NCBI GenBank assembly: GCA_944377405.1
Contig: CALWES010000001.1
Span: forward strand, 186,001-250,000
Source: an uncultured Lachnospiraceae bacterium
GTDB taxonomy: Bacteria > Bacillota > Clostridia > Lachnospirales > Lachnospiraceae
Reading direction: 5' to 3'
Length of the DNA stretch: 64,000 bases
Part shown: positions 43,310 to 52,175 of the stretch, one piece after another
How positions within the stretch are numbered: the first letter of the stretch is position 1
Layout of the letters: every line of letters starts with the position of its first letter
The notes under the pieces: model-generated
Told to the model about the DNA's origin: nothing
Databases searched by the model: none
Seen by the model: the letters and a program-made list of their open reading frames with translations, nothing else
Program-made: the position numbers and the translations under genes

Positions 43310-46300
43310 TGACTGTGTCTGAGGCACTCCGTTCACGCACAAGCGGCCCTCAGCGTCCACCTCATAGCCGTCCGGAGTCGTGCCGGAGCTTACCATGGAT
43401 CCCATAGTTCCTTCCGCATCTGTCCGGAAGTAATAGCAGTAGCTCCTGCCGGAGGCATCCGTGATCCACTGCCAGCCCGTCAGCATCTTACCCAGATTGC
43501 CGTCTGAAACCGGATTCAGATAATACCAGCTTCCGTCTCCGTCCTGGAACCAGCCCGTCAGCATCCGCCCTTCCTCGTCAAAGCGGAACCATCCGCCCTC
43601 TCCCGCGTTCTGATTGCCATAGGGATTATAGATGTACCCCCAGGCATTCCTGTAGGCGGCATTTCCCGCGGAGAAGCTCCAGCTGCCATCTGGATTCCGG
43701 GTCCAGTTACCCCGGACAGGGCTGTTGCTTCCGGAATATCCGATATCTCTGTCAGAGTCATCCCCTGTGCTTCTTCCCGGCTTCCAGACTGTTACCTTGC
43801 AGACAGCTTCCTCACCGCCTGCCCGGACCCGGATCACCGTGGTGCCGCTTCCAACACCCAGCACTAAGCCCCTGTCGTCTACTGCAGCGATATTGGGATT
43901 GTCAGAGGAAAAGATGGGCCTGACCTCGCTTCCCTCCGGGGCTTCGATGCCAACCTCAAGCTGGTAAGTCTGCCCGGCCCGAAGCCGCAGTGCCTTCGGA
44001 GAGACCGTGATGCGGTCCACGGCATTTTCCTCCAGTAGAAGCACCCGGCAGGATGCCGTCTTGGTGGGGTCATCAGCGGCGCTCACCCTGACTGTCAGAA
44101 GGCCGCTTTCCTCCGGAGTAAACAGCATTATCTCTTCTCCGTTCCCCGTAAGTCCGGTCCCTCCGGTCTCTTCCTGAAAACCGGAGACGTCCACTGCGGA
44201 GAGGTCTCCCGAAAGCTCCCAGCGCAGGCTTCCCCCGGCGTCTTCAATGGGGCCCTCGTCCCAGGCCAGAAGCTTCGGCAGGAACAGAGCCTGCTCCAGG
44301 CTTTCCGGCTGGTCCTTATTGAATCGGCAGACCACCGTTCCTTCTTTTGTCAGAGGCAGCTTCGTCTCAAGACTGATCCCTGAGGAATAATTGAAGTCAT
44401 AGAGGTTGCTGCCGTTTAATAGGTAACTGGATTCCACGGCAGCAGTGGATCCGAAGGACCAACAGGTATTGGTGGCCGCCTGATCCTTTACCGGTGTCAG
44501 GACGCCTTCCTCCCTCAAGTCAAAGGACTCCGGCAGGACCGTATCCGGTTCCGGAAGCTCAGCGCTCACAGATTCCTGGGCCATCCTTCTCTGCAGCACA
44601 TGTCCGTCCTGCAGCATCAGGCCGCCGGAGGTTTCCAGGCCCTCATCCCTTCTTGCGATCCGTGAAGCGCTGGATACGGAGGCCGTCGTCTCCTCTTCCA
44701 ATTCCTCCTCATCCTCTGTTTCCTCCTCCTGATCCGGATCATCCATCAGGGAGAAGTATGTATCGGGATCGATGGTAAGAGCAGTGATCCGCTCCGTCTC
44801 CCCTTCCTCCAGGGAAGCGTCCTCGCACATGGCCTTTATGGAAAAATAGCCATAGTAATTATTGGAACCGTTATCCTCCGTATAGCCCTCTCCAATATCT
44901 ATCCATGCGTCTCCCTCCGCCGGATCGTAAAGGCGGCAGACTCCATCCTCCTGCGGTATATTCGCAATATAGTAACCATTGGTGACAAAAGGTATGGTCA
45001 AAGGTTCGTTTCCGTCTCCCTGGATCTTCAATATGATCTCAAAGGACTCACCGGGTTCAAGGATGACCGCTTTGTCAAGCCTTACCGTATAATAGCCGGC
45101 ATAAAGCTTCGAGCCTGAAGCGTAAACATGATCCTCCAGCCAGCCCTTTCCGATATCTTCTCCCTGATTGACGGCGATCTCGTAATGAACATTGTTATTG
45201 ACCAGGGCAAAATTGACTGCCTTAAGCGCATCCGCTCCGTCCTCATCTGCCGTGAATACCGTAGATTCCATCAGGTAGTCCGCTTCCGTGACCCAGTTGT
45301 TTTCCCTTGTATAGGGAAGACTGGTTACCTCATAAAGCTTATTGTAATTGCCTGTGGTCTCTGTGGCAGTATATGCCCAGGTATTATCACTGCCAAAGAG
45401 CTGCTTGTCGCAGTAGGATACGTAATAATAGCCATCATCCCCGGAGCCAGTACCCCAGGAATTGCGGATGATCCATGCGCCGTCCCGTTCAGGAAGCAGG
45501 TAATCCAGAAGCTCCTCCTTGCCGATCCCCTCTGCATCGGAAGCAGTGGCTCTGATGGGCACGGAACAGGTGGCCTCCGATTCAGGGTCATATCCGATCA
45601 CATATCTGGCAGAGGGATCGATATAATAGGGGAAGTTTTCCCTGGAATAATCATCATCCCAGCCGACCACAACCACCTCGTGATTCTGATAATTTCTCTC
45701 AGAAAGCATATTTTTGAGGCCCGTGACGCTGTGTCCCTCCAGTTCTTCCGTGGTATAATCCCATCCGCTGTAATAATAGTTTTTATCATCCTTGCAATTC
45801 AGTCCGGACCAGTAGATGCCCGTGGTCAGGGCCCCATAATTCATGATACCGGCCTTGATATGGGCCTCCCAGCCCGGATTTTCAGTGCCCTCACCATCTT
45901 CATCATAGCCAATGTATCTTACCGGAAGGGCTATGGCATTCTGCACATGGATCTGGGGATCAGCCTCTCTGTAAGCGATGGCATCCGTCTGAAGATATTC
46001 CAGATACTCCAGATACTCATCATAATATTTCCCCGTAAAATCTTTCACCCCACTCATAGGATGATCTTCCTCGGCCACAGGACCTAACCAGGAAGCGTAG
46101 TAACTCTGAGGCATCGGATAGGTGCCACCAAAATTCACTCCCCTTCCATCATACTCCGGATCATCCAGCCTGTACCACTGGTAGTTCCAGGGGGGATTAG
46201 AGCCGGTAGCTACGAAATCATAATTGGGGTCTATTCCGTTCATACGGTAGGGAGAGCCGTCTCCCTGAAGCGTAGCCACCATATGCATCTCGGAAAAATC

Positions 46301-46807
46301 AGTCTTCCTGACCTCCTGGGCAGAGAGCTTCAATTTCTGGATGGAAACCGCATAGGGCTCCCAGGTATTTTCCGAAAGGGGAAATACCCGCAGAAAATAT
46401 GTCCCTGCGGGAAGTCCCTTTTTAATAATACGCTGGCCTGTTTTCCTCTTTGAGAGACTGAGGCTTGAAAAGCTGCTGTCCAGAAGCTCCGCCCCGTACT
46501 GGCAGCTTCTGTCGTCAGACTCCACGGAAATGGAAATATCCGTCACGCTGTCCAGGGTAAATACATGAAACTGCTCCTCATATCCCTCCGGAAGCTGATC
46601 GGAAAAGCGGCTCGGAAAGCTGACAAAGCTGGTGTTCCCGCTTTCCGGAAACGCCCCCTGTCCACTTTCCTCCACTTCCCTTTCCGCTGCAGCGGCTGTG
46701 CCTGCCGTATCCGCAAAGGCGAAGGTCATGTTCTGGAAGGCCAGAGCGCAGATTAAAAGGGCCGCAGTCTTCCTCCTGAATCGATTCCACACATCCCGTT
46801 TCTTCAT
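43307..46807 (-). CDS. Secreted papain-like (C1) cysteine protease, apparently circularly permuted, with Ig-like and wall-binding repeats
   Basis: 1166 residues. Signal peptide 1-32. A PPC/jelly-roll-like region (about 68-165). Then the C1 peptidase C-terminal part: F-S-E-M-H at 171-175, His376 in N-H-E-V-V-V-V-G-W, Asn449 in I-I-R-N-S-W-G-T-G, and its lectin-like domain (about 495-660). An acidic linker (660-750). Only then the C1 N-terminal part: L-P-E-S-F-D-L-R, Gln776 and Cys782 in T-C-W-S-F-G. Papain order is Cys-His-Asn; here it is His-Asn-Cys. Ig-like/BIG2 repeats (about 830-1010) and cell-wall-binding repeats (1030-1166) close the protein. RBS AAAGGGGAG. Confidence 0.82.
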   Translation of the reverse strand: MKKRDVWNRFRRKTAALLICALAFQNMTFAFADTAGTAAAAEREVEESGQGAFPESGNTSFVSFPSRFSDQLPEGYEEQFHVFTLDSVTDISISVESDDRSCQYGAELLDSSFSSLSLSKRKTGQRIIKKGLPAGTYFLRVFPLSENTWEPYAVSIQKLKLSAQEVRKTDFSEMHMVATLQGDGSPYRMNGIDPNYDFVATGSNPPWNYQWYRLDDPEYDGRGVNFGGTYPMPQSYYASWLGPVAEEDHPMSGVKDFTGKYYDEYLEYLEYLQTDAIAYREADPQIHVQNAIALPVRYIGYDEDGEGTENPGWEAHIKAGIMNYGALTTGIYWSGLNCKDDKNYYYSGWDYTTEELEGHSVTGLKNMLSERNYQNHEVVVVGWDDDYSRENFPYYIDPSARYVIGYDPESEATCSVPIRATASDAEGIGKEELLDYLLPERDGAWIIRNSWGTGSGDDGYYYVSYCDKQLFGSDNTWAYTATETTGNYNKLYEVTSLPYTRENNWVTEADYLMESTVFTADEDGADALKAVNFALVNNNVHYEIAVNQGEDIGKGWLEDHVYASGSKLYAGYYTVRLDKAVILEPGESFEIILKIQGDGNEPLTIPFVTNGYYIANIPQEDGVCRLYDPAEGDAWIDIGEGYTEDNGSNNYYGYFSIKAMCEDASLEEGETERITALTIDPDTYFSLMDDPDQEEETEDEEELEEETTASVSSASRIARRDEGLETSGGLMLQDGHVLQRRMAQESVSAELPEPDTVLPESFDLREEGVLTPVKDQAATNTCWSFGSTAAVESSYLLNGSNLYDFNYSSGISLETKLPLTKEGTVVCRFNKDQPESLEQALFLPKLLAWDEGPIEDAGGSLRWELSGDLSAVDVSGFQEETGGTGLTGNGEEIMLFTPEESGLLTVRVSAADDPTKTASCRVLLLEENAVDRITVSPKALRLRAGQTYQLEVGIEAPEGSEVRPIFSSDNPNIAAVDDRGLVLGVGSGTTVIRVRAGGEEAVCKVTVWKPGRSTGDDSDRDIGYSGSNSPVRGNWTRNPDGSWSFSAGNAAYRNAWGYIYNPYGNQNAGEGGWFRFDEEGRMLTGWFQDGDGSWYYLNPVSDGNLGKMLTGWQWITDASGRSYCYYFRTDAEGTMGSMVSSGTTPDGYEVDAEGRLCVNGVPQTQS

Positions 46808-46825
46808 ACTTAGCTCCCCTTTGCT

Positions 46826-46963
46826 TTATGCATGATAGGAAAAAGGCAGAAGTTCTCTTGCCTTGATTTTTTTAAGTTCTCCGCCTGCCGACAAAATGAC
46901 GTCGCAATCCGGCATATAATCATGTAATATCTGGCGGCAGTTTCCGCAGGGCGGTATGATCTC
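46826..46963 (-). pseudogene. cdd: C-terminal remnant of cytidine deaminase
   Basis: 45 codons in frame encode I-I-P-P-C-G-N-C-R-Q-I-L, the two-Cys zinc/PCGxC motif of cytidine deaminase, plus the normal C-terminus and stop. It is directly preceded by an in-frame TAG; the first two-thirds with the H-A-E motif are gone. It sits just upstream of the protease gene's RBS. The remnant is non-functional; the deletion junction may mark a past rearrangement. Confidence 0.85.
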
Positions 46964-47043
46964 CTAATTATGTTTCGATGTAAGTAACTGAATTATACAG
47001 TATTTCATCAGAAATACGCAACACGAAAGAACCTGGTGTATGC

Positions 47044-47547
47044 TTATATCCTCTGTACATTAAGTCCTGTTTTTTGCATTATGAAATTTCTGAAATCCGC
47101 TCCGCTTCCACCGGTCATTTTCCTTTTATCATAAGCCTGTGTATGACTCTCGCTGAAAAGAAATATAAAGTAATCCTTATCCTCTGCTATGGCCTTTATC
47201 TTATCATAGTACCACTCAGTAGTGCCGATATCCGTGGCGGACACATATCTGTCCTCGTAAAAATCTGACCTGACCTTTTCCATGCCTTTCAGCATATGCT
47301 TCATCGCAATCCGGGCATTTAATCTGTCCTCAAAGATAAGCACCAATATGATAACTGCAATTGCAGCTATCGTCAGCAGCTTCGGTCCCCATAATATGAT
47401 GGAAGCCACGCCAAGAAAGACTACTGCCAAGCCAAGGATATGGCTTCTTTTACTGTGCTTTTTCCTGACAGTCATCCTGAGTGCACGAGCCATGGATATA
47501 AAGGTATTCATATCGTAGTCAGTCTCAAATGAAAATAATGTCTCCAT
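47044..47547 (-). CDS. YcxB-like membrane protein
   Basis: 167 residues. Cytosolic head of about 35 residues (F-S-F-E-T-D-Y-D-M), two closely spaced transmembrane helices (about 35-70), then a C-terminal YcxB-type domain (T-E-W-Y-Y-D-K-I-K-A-I-A-E-D-K-D-Y-F-I-F-L). Function of the family is unknown. Next to another small membrane gene on the same strand. Confidence 0.75.
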   Translation of the reverse strand: METLFSFETDYDMNTFISMARALRMTVRKKHSKRSHILGLAVVFLGVASIILWGPKLLTIAAIAVIILVLIFEDRLNARIAMKHMLKGMEKVRSDFYEDRYVSATDIGTTEWYYDKIKAIAEDKDYFIFLFSESHTQAYDKRKMTGGSGADFRNFIMQKTGLNVQRI

Positions 47548-47561
47548 ATATGATACTTCCT

Positions 47562-47825
47562 TCAGTTTTTTTGATATTTGTTTCGATCAAACCTGATTCT
47601 GATGATAAGCTTAATGACCAGCGCTACCAGAATAATTGCCAAAGTTATAATGCCGAACAGTAGGATAGATGTATACCAAGGCGCTGACGTCACCGCATAG
47701 ATCTCCGGGTGTGTCTTATAGTCCCAATACGTAAAGATGCTTTCTTTTAAAAATACACCTACAAAGGCTCCGATCACGCAGTTTAAAATTGTATTGATTT
47801 TTTTTGGTAAATCATGTTTATCCAT
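47562..47825 (-). CDS. Small two-helix membrane protein, unknown
   Basis: 87 residues. Two hydrophobic helices (about 16-34 and 51-72) separated by an aromatic/polar loop, charged ends (R-I-R-F-D-R-N-K-Y-Q). 14 bases upstream of the YcxB-like gene, so likely co-transcribed. Not recognised. The 47826-48184 interval after it holds only the terminator at 48121-48149; nothing else was found. Confidence 0.6.
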   Translation of the reverse strand: MDKHDLPKKINTILNCVIGAFVGVFLKESIFTYWDYKTHPEIYAVTSAPWYTSILLFGIITLAIILVALVIKLIIRIRFDRNKYQKN

Positions 47826-48120
47826 ATTAGTACCTGATTATTCCTTAAAAAACTGAGCTGTCATCTATTTCCATATCCTTTAGTCGAAACTTAAGCGTTC
47901 TTCACCATCAGCCACTGTTTCTTCTGAAAAAGCAGGATCCTCAAGGCCTGCTCTGAGATGACTGCTATCTTATTATTATCATATCATCTATCCTGATCGT
48001 GTCACAACCTAAGTTTACCTTACTAATATTACTTATTTCTTACAATGTTTTTTTAGACTTTGATCTTAACCACCGTATACCGGATGATACGTAATCCCAT
48101 GGTTATGAATCTGCAGCATA

Positions 48121-48149
48121 AAAAAAAGAGGCAGCCTTTTGCTGCCCCT
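48121..48149 (-). terminator. Terminator of the BaiN-like gene
   Basis: Minus-strand stem GGCAGC / GCTGCC followed by eight T, about 35 bases after the stop codon at 48185. Confidence 0.85.
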
Positions 48150-48184
48150 TCTTTAAGGTCGTAAAATCGTTATTGACAAATCAA

Positions 48185-49468
48185 TCAGGAATTAACAACA
48201 ACCGTTCCCGCATACCTCCCCGCTGCATATCCCGTAGACCAGGCCAGCTGCAGATTGAAGCCGCCGGTGAAGGCGTCGATATCCAGCACCTCTCCCGCAA
48301 AGTACAGTCCCGGGACCTTCTTTGCCTCCATGGTCTTTGGATCGATCTCCTTTACGGAGACTCCACCCTTGGTGATGACTGCTTCCGTAAAGCCTCTGGT
48401 TCCCGTCAGGGTAAAGGCATAGTTCTTGATGGCGGCCACAAGCCGTTTTCTGTCCTCCCGGGTCAGGTCATGGACCTTTTTCTCCGGAAGGATCCGGGCC
48501 CGCCGCAGGATCAGGGGCCGCAGAGCTGAGGGAAGAAGCTTTCCCAGGGCATTCTTCATATCCATGTTCTTCATATCGGAAAAGTCCCGCAGGATCCGCT
48601 CATCAAGCTTCTCCTCCGTGAGTCCCGGCTTCAGGTCGATGCTGAGCACAAAGCATTCCCCCGCATTAAGCCGTCTTGCCAGGATCGCGGAAGCCGTCAG
48701 GATCAGGGGACCGCTTAAGCCGAAGTGGGTAAAGAGCATCTCCCCCTGCTCCTCATAGAGGACCTTTCCGGGAGAATCAAGGGGTGTGATCCTTACGGAC
48801 ACGTTCTTTAAGGAGAGTCCCTGCAATTCCTCATAGTCCTTTTCCGCCGTGGTAAGGGGCACCAGGGAAGGGCAGGGTTCCACGCAGGCAAGACCGAAGT
48901 CCTCTGCAAAACGGTATCCGTCCCCGGTGGAGCCGGTGGCGGCATAGCTGAGGCCTCCCGTACAGACGATCACCGCATCCGCAGTCTCCTGCTTCCTTAC
49001 GCTCCTGTTTCCTTCCTTTTTCAGAAGGCTTAGGGAGAAGGCGCCTTCCTCAGAAGAACGGCTGATCTCCAGGACCTCCGTGTTCAGACAGATCTCCACT
49101 CCCAGCTCCCGAAGAGCCCGCTCCAGGGCCTTTGTTACGTCGGAAGCGTGGTCGCTTAAGGGAAATACCCGGTTCCCCCGTTCTGTCTTTACCCTGCACC
49201 CGTGGTTTTCCAGGAGCTCACAGATATCCCGGTTAAAAAAGCCTCTCAGGGAGGAATAGAGGAATCTCTGATTCTCCGTCACGTTCTGCAGAAAGGTATC
49301 AAAATCACAGGCATTGGTCAGGTTGCACCTTCCTTTTCCTGTGATGTAGATCTTCTTTCCCAGCTTCTCATTTTTTTCCAGCAGCTTCACGCTGCTTCCC
49401 GCTTCTGCCGCAGCTATGGCTGCCAGCATTCCGGCGGCGCCTCCGCCGATCACCGTTACCTGTTTCAT
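48185..49468 (-). CDS. NAD(P)/FAD-dependent oxidoreductase, HI0933/BaiN-like
   Basis: 427 residues. FAD-binding Rossmann motif G-G-G-A-A-G at 8-13, a second T-G-K-G-R-C-N-L-T-N near 47-56 characteristic of the HI0933-like family, and the C-terminal G-L-Y-F-A-G-E-V-L-D-I-D-A-F-T-G-G-F-N-L-Q. Such enzymes include bile-acid 3-dehydro reductases and aminoacetone-like oxidases, but most have no known substrate. Single gene between galE and the small membrane genes. Confidence 0.88.
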   Translation of the reverse strand: MKQVTVIGGGAAGMLAAIAAAEAGSSVKLLEKNEKLGKKIYITGKGRCNLTNACDFDTFLQNVTENQRFLYSSLRGFFNRDICELLENHGCRVKTERGNRVFPLSDHASDVTKALERALRELGVEICLNTEVLEISRSSEEGAFSLSLLKKEGNRSVRKQETADAVIVCTGGLSYAATGSTGDGYRFAEDFGLACVEPCPSLVPLTTAEKDYEELQGLSLKNVSVRITPLDSPGKVLYEEQGEMLFTHFGLSGPLILTASAILARRLNAGECFVLSIDLKPGLTEEKLDERILRDFSDMKNMDMKNALGKLLPSALRPLILRRARILPEKKVHDLTREDRKRLVAAIKNYAFTLTGTRGFTEAVITKGGVSVKEIDPKTMEAKKVPGLYFAGEVLDIDAFTGGFNLQLAWSTGYAAGRYAGTVVVNS

Positions 49469-49595
49469 CGTTTCGTCCTGTCAAAAGCGGCGCAGCCACT
49501 CTGCAGCTCCCAAAAGGGTCCGCAGGGCACTGCGCCGCCATCTTTCGTATTATATTAAAGTAAGATCTGCTCTGGTCTCTTCATAAGGTCCCGCA

Positions 49596-50642
49596 TCAGG
49601 ACAGGCACATCTTCACTGCGCTCTGATCGCCGTATCCGTCCGGATTCTTGGTCTGCCAGTGGTAGGAATCCCGGCACATGTCGTCGATGTTCTTCTCGGC
49701 TACCCAGCCCATCTCCTCTCTTGCTCTTGAGGGATCGCAGTAGCAGGTGGCGATGTCTCCCGGGCGTCTGGGATCGATGACATAGGGCAGCTTCTTTCCG
49801 CAGGCCTTTTCATAGGCGTGGATCACGTCCAGAACGGAATATCCGTGTCCGGTTCCCAGGTTGCAGATGAAGACACCAGGATTCTCATCCAGCTTCCGGA
49901 TGGCTGCCACATGGCCCTTTGCCAGGTCCACCACATGGATATAGTCTCTTACGCCGGTTCCGTCCGGTGTATCGTAATCATTTCCGAAAACGTGTACGGC
50001 CTCTCTCTTTCCGATGGCCACCTGGGCAATATAGGGCACCAGGTTGTTGGGGATCCCCTTGGGGTCCTCTCCGATGAGGCCGGACTCATGGGCACCGATG
50101 GGGTTGAAGTACCGCAGCAGCACCACGTTCCATTCCGGATCCGCCTTATTGAGGTCCGTAAGGATCTGCTCGATCATTCCCTTGGTCTGTCCGTAGGGAT
50201 TGGTGATCTCTCCCTTGGGGCAGTTCTCTGTAATGGGGATCTCCTTCGGGTCACCGTAAACGGTGGCGGAGGAAGAAAAGATGATATTCTTGCAGTCATG
50301 CTTACGCATCACGTCACACATGAGAAGCAGGCTGGTCAGATTGTTGTAGTAATACTCCAGAGGCTTTGCCACGGATTCGCCTACAGCCTTGTAACCGGCA
50401 AACATGATGACCGCTTCCGGCTTTTCCTTCTCGAAGATCTCCGTGATCTTCTTCTCATCCAGAAGGTCTGCCTCGTAGAACACGGCTTTCTTTCCGGTGA
50501 TCTCCTCCACCCGGTCAATGGCCTTTTTGGAGGAATTGTACAGATTGTCCACGACGATGGGCTCATAGCCCTCGTTCAGGAGCTCCACACAGGTATGGCT
50601 TCCGATGTATCCGGCGCCGCCCGCAACAAGAATTTTTTTCAT
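49596..50642 (-). CDS. galE: UDP-glucose 4-epimerase
   Basis: 348 residues from the ATG at 50642 with AAGGAG upstream. NAD-binding G-G-A-G-Y-I-G-S at about 7-14, catalytic S-S-S-A-T-V-Y and Y-x-x-x-K in N-P-Y-G-Q-T-K. Interconverts UDP-glucose and UDP-galactose for the Leloir pathway and surface polymers. Own promoter at 50693-50721. Confidence 0.96.
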   Translation of the reverse strand: MKKILVAGGAGYIGSHTCVELLNEGYEPIVVDNLYNSSKKAIDRVEEITGKKAVFYEADLLDEKKITEIFEKEKPEAVIMFAGYKAVGESVAKPLEYYYNNLTSLLLMCDVMRKHDCKNIIFSSSATVYGDPKEIPITENCPKGEITNPYGQTKGMIEQILTDLNKADPEWNVVLLRYFNPIGAHESGLIGEDPKGIPNNLVPYIAQVAIGKREAVHVFGNDYDTPDGTGVRDYIHVVDLAKGHVAAIRKLDENPGVFICNLGTGHGYSVLDVIHAYEKACGKKLPYVIDPRRPGDIATCYCDPSRAREEMGWVAEKNIDDMCRDSYHWQTKNPDGYGDQSAVKMCLS

Positions 50643-50692
50643 GATCGTCTCCTTCTTCTTCATGTTTTTTCCGTGAAAAACATAACAAAATC

Positions 50693-50721
50693 AGTATAGC
50701 ATAAAGCAGCACGCCTTTCAA
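50693..50721 (-). promoter_or_regulatory. Promoter of galE
   Basis: TTGAAA (50716-50721) and TATACT (50693-50698) with a 17-base spacer and extended TGC. Confidence 0.75.
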
Positions 50722-50741
50722 TATTTCCAGGCCTGCTGCTT
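50704..50741. repeat. Imperfect inverted repeat over the galE promoter
   Basis: Arms AAGCAGCACGCCT (50704-50716) and AGGCCTGCTGCTT (50729-50741) pair with one mismatch. It overlaps the spacer and touches the -35. It may end the permease gene on the minus strand without a T run, or act as an operator. Confidence 0.4.
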
Positions 50742-50765
50742 CATTTATCCATTCTCTTATTCTGT

Positions 50766-52175
50766 TTATTCGTTCCGGATCGCCGCAAGGGGCGACAGCT
50801 TCATGGCCCGCTTGGCCGGGAAGAAGCCTGCCAGCATTCCCACCAGTACCGCAAAGACCATGGCAAGGCCCGTAAGCCACAGGGGGATCCTGGAGATATC
50901 TCCGCCTGTAAAGCTGTAGCCGGCCATCATGGCCTGCTCCATCTGCTGCTTTACATAGAGGACATTTATGACCTTCGAGATGCCATAGCTCAGAAGGATC
51001 CCGGCCACACCTCCCAGGAGTCCGATGAATCCGGATTCCAGAAGGAACATGTCCCGGATATTCCCCATGTCACAGCCCAGGACCTTCATAACGCCGATCT
51101 CCTTTGTGCGCTCGTAAATGGACATCATCATGGTGTTGGCAATGCCGATGGCCGCCACGAAAAGGGATACCGCACCGATGCCTCCCAGCACTGCCTGCTG
51201 GGTCTGCATCTGCTTCTGGCTGCTTTCCACCCACTCGATGTTAGAGTTGGCCTGATAGCCCATCCCTGTAATGAGATCCTGCACTTCCTTCACGTGGTCC
51301 ATATCGTCCACGTAGACCTCTGCCTGGTCATAGATAAAATAGGAATAGGGCTTGCCCTTTTTATTGGTGGGCTGTCCCGGGATTGGGTTTTTCCTGAAGA
51401 TGGTTTTAAGCTGTGTCTTCAGGGCCTCCACGTCACAGTAAACGCTGTAGGAATACTGATAGGAGCCGGAGGATCCGTCCACGATCCCCGCCGTGGGGAT
51501 GATGTATTTTTTCGGCGGCGTGACCGGAGTCACGTCTCCGCTTCCGTCTCCGGAGCTGTCCTGCTGCCCGCTGCTCTGACTCTGATAATACTTGTCCCGG
51601 TCGAAAATGATGAATACCGGGCGGTTCACAAGGTCCACATCCGGCTCCTCCCCCGTGGTCCAGTATCCTGCCCCCGTCTTGGCATTGTTGAAGTCCCGGA
51701 TGATCTCGTTGCCGTAGATCAGCTGGAGCCTTGTATCCCCGGGCTCCGGGAGGCTTCCCTCCGCCAGAGGGATGTTTTCCAGATACTCTCTGCTTACCCC
51801 CACAAGGGTCATATAGGTGTTCTCATAGGCTCCCTGCTTTGCAATAACTCCATAGCGCAGCATGGGGCTTGCCCCCGTTACATGGGGCAGTCTTGTGAAC
51901 TCCGTAATGGTTTCGTCCGTCAGCTGCTTTTCCTCACTGCTCTGACTTCCGTCGGAAGAAATTCCGTACATGGAATTGCTGTAGATAGAGATGGTTGTCA
52001 GGCTCTGGGAGGAAGAGATCAGCTCCATCTGCAGCTCCGACTGTCCGATACCAAGGCTCACCATGACCACGATGGAGGCTGTTCCGATCAGCACACCAAG
52101 CACCGTAAGGAAGGTTCTCAGCTTACGGCGCTTCAGATTGCTTATGGACAAATGCAGCAGATCACTAAATTTCAT
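50766..52175 (-). CDS. ABC transporter permease (MacB/FtsX type)
   Basis: 469 residues. One N-terminal transmembrane helix (about 19-45), a large extracellular MacB_PCD-type domain (about 50-320), then three helices (about 330-360, 380-410, 438-465) of the FtsX domain; G-V-L-I-G-T-A-S-I-V-V-M near the start and K-E-I-G-V-M-K-V-L-G-C are typical. Exports peptides or signals, or acts as mechanotransmitter rather than a pump. Starts inside the surface-protein gene's 3' end (11-base overlap), with the ATPase two genes upstream. Confidence 0.9.
   Translation of the reverse strand: MKFSDLLHLSISNLKRRKLRTFLTVLGVLIGTASIVVMVSLGIGQSELQMELISSSQSLTTISIYSNSMYGISSDGSQSSEEKQLTDETITEFTRLPHVTGASPMLRYGVIAKQGAYENTYMTLVGVSREYLENIPLAEGSLPEPGDTRLQLIYGNEIIRDFNNAKTGAGYWTTGEEPDVDLVNRPVFIIFDRDKYYQSQSSGQQDSSGDGSGDVTPVTPPKKYIIPTAGIVDGSSGSYQYSYSVYCDVEALKTQLKTIFRKNPIPGQPTNKKGKPYSYFIYDQAEVYVDDMDHVKEVQDLITGMGYQANSNIEWVESSQKQMQTQQAVLGGIGAVSLFVAAIGIANTMMMSIYERTKEIGVMKVLGCDMGNIRDMFLLESGFIGLLGGVAGILLSYGISKVINVLYVKQQMEQAMMAGYSFTGGDISRIPLWLTGLAMVFAVLVGMLAGFFPAKRAMKLSPLAAIRNE

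Noticed and set aside
45128..46087. Plus-strand frame within the large protease gene
   Set aside because: Shadow of the protease; rich in I-I-I and other artefacts.
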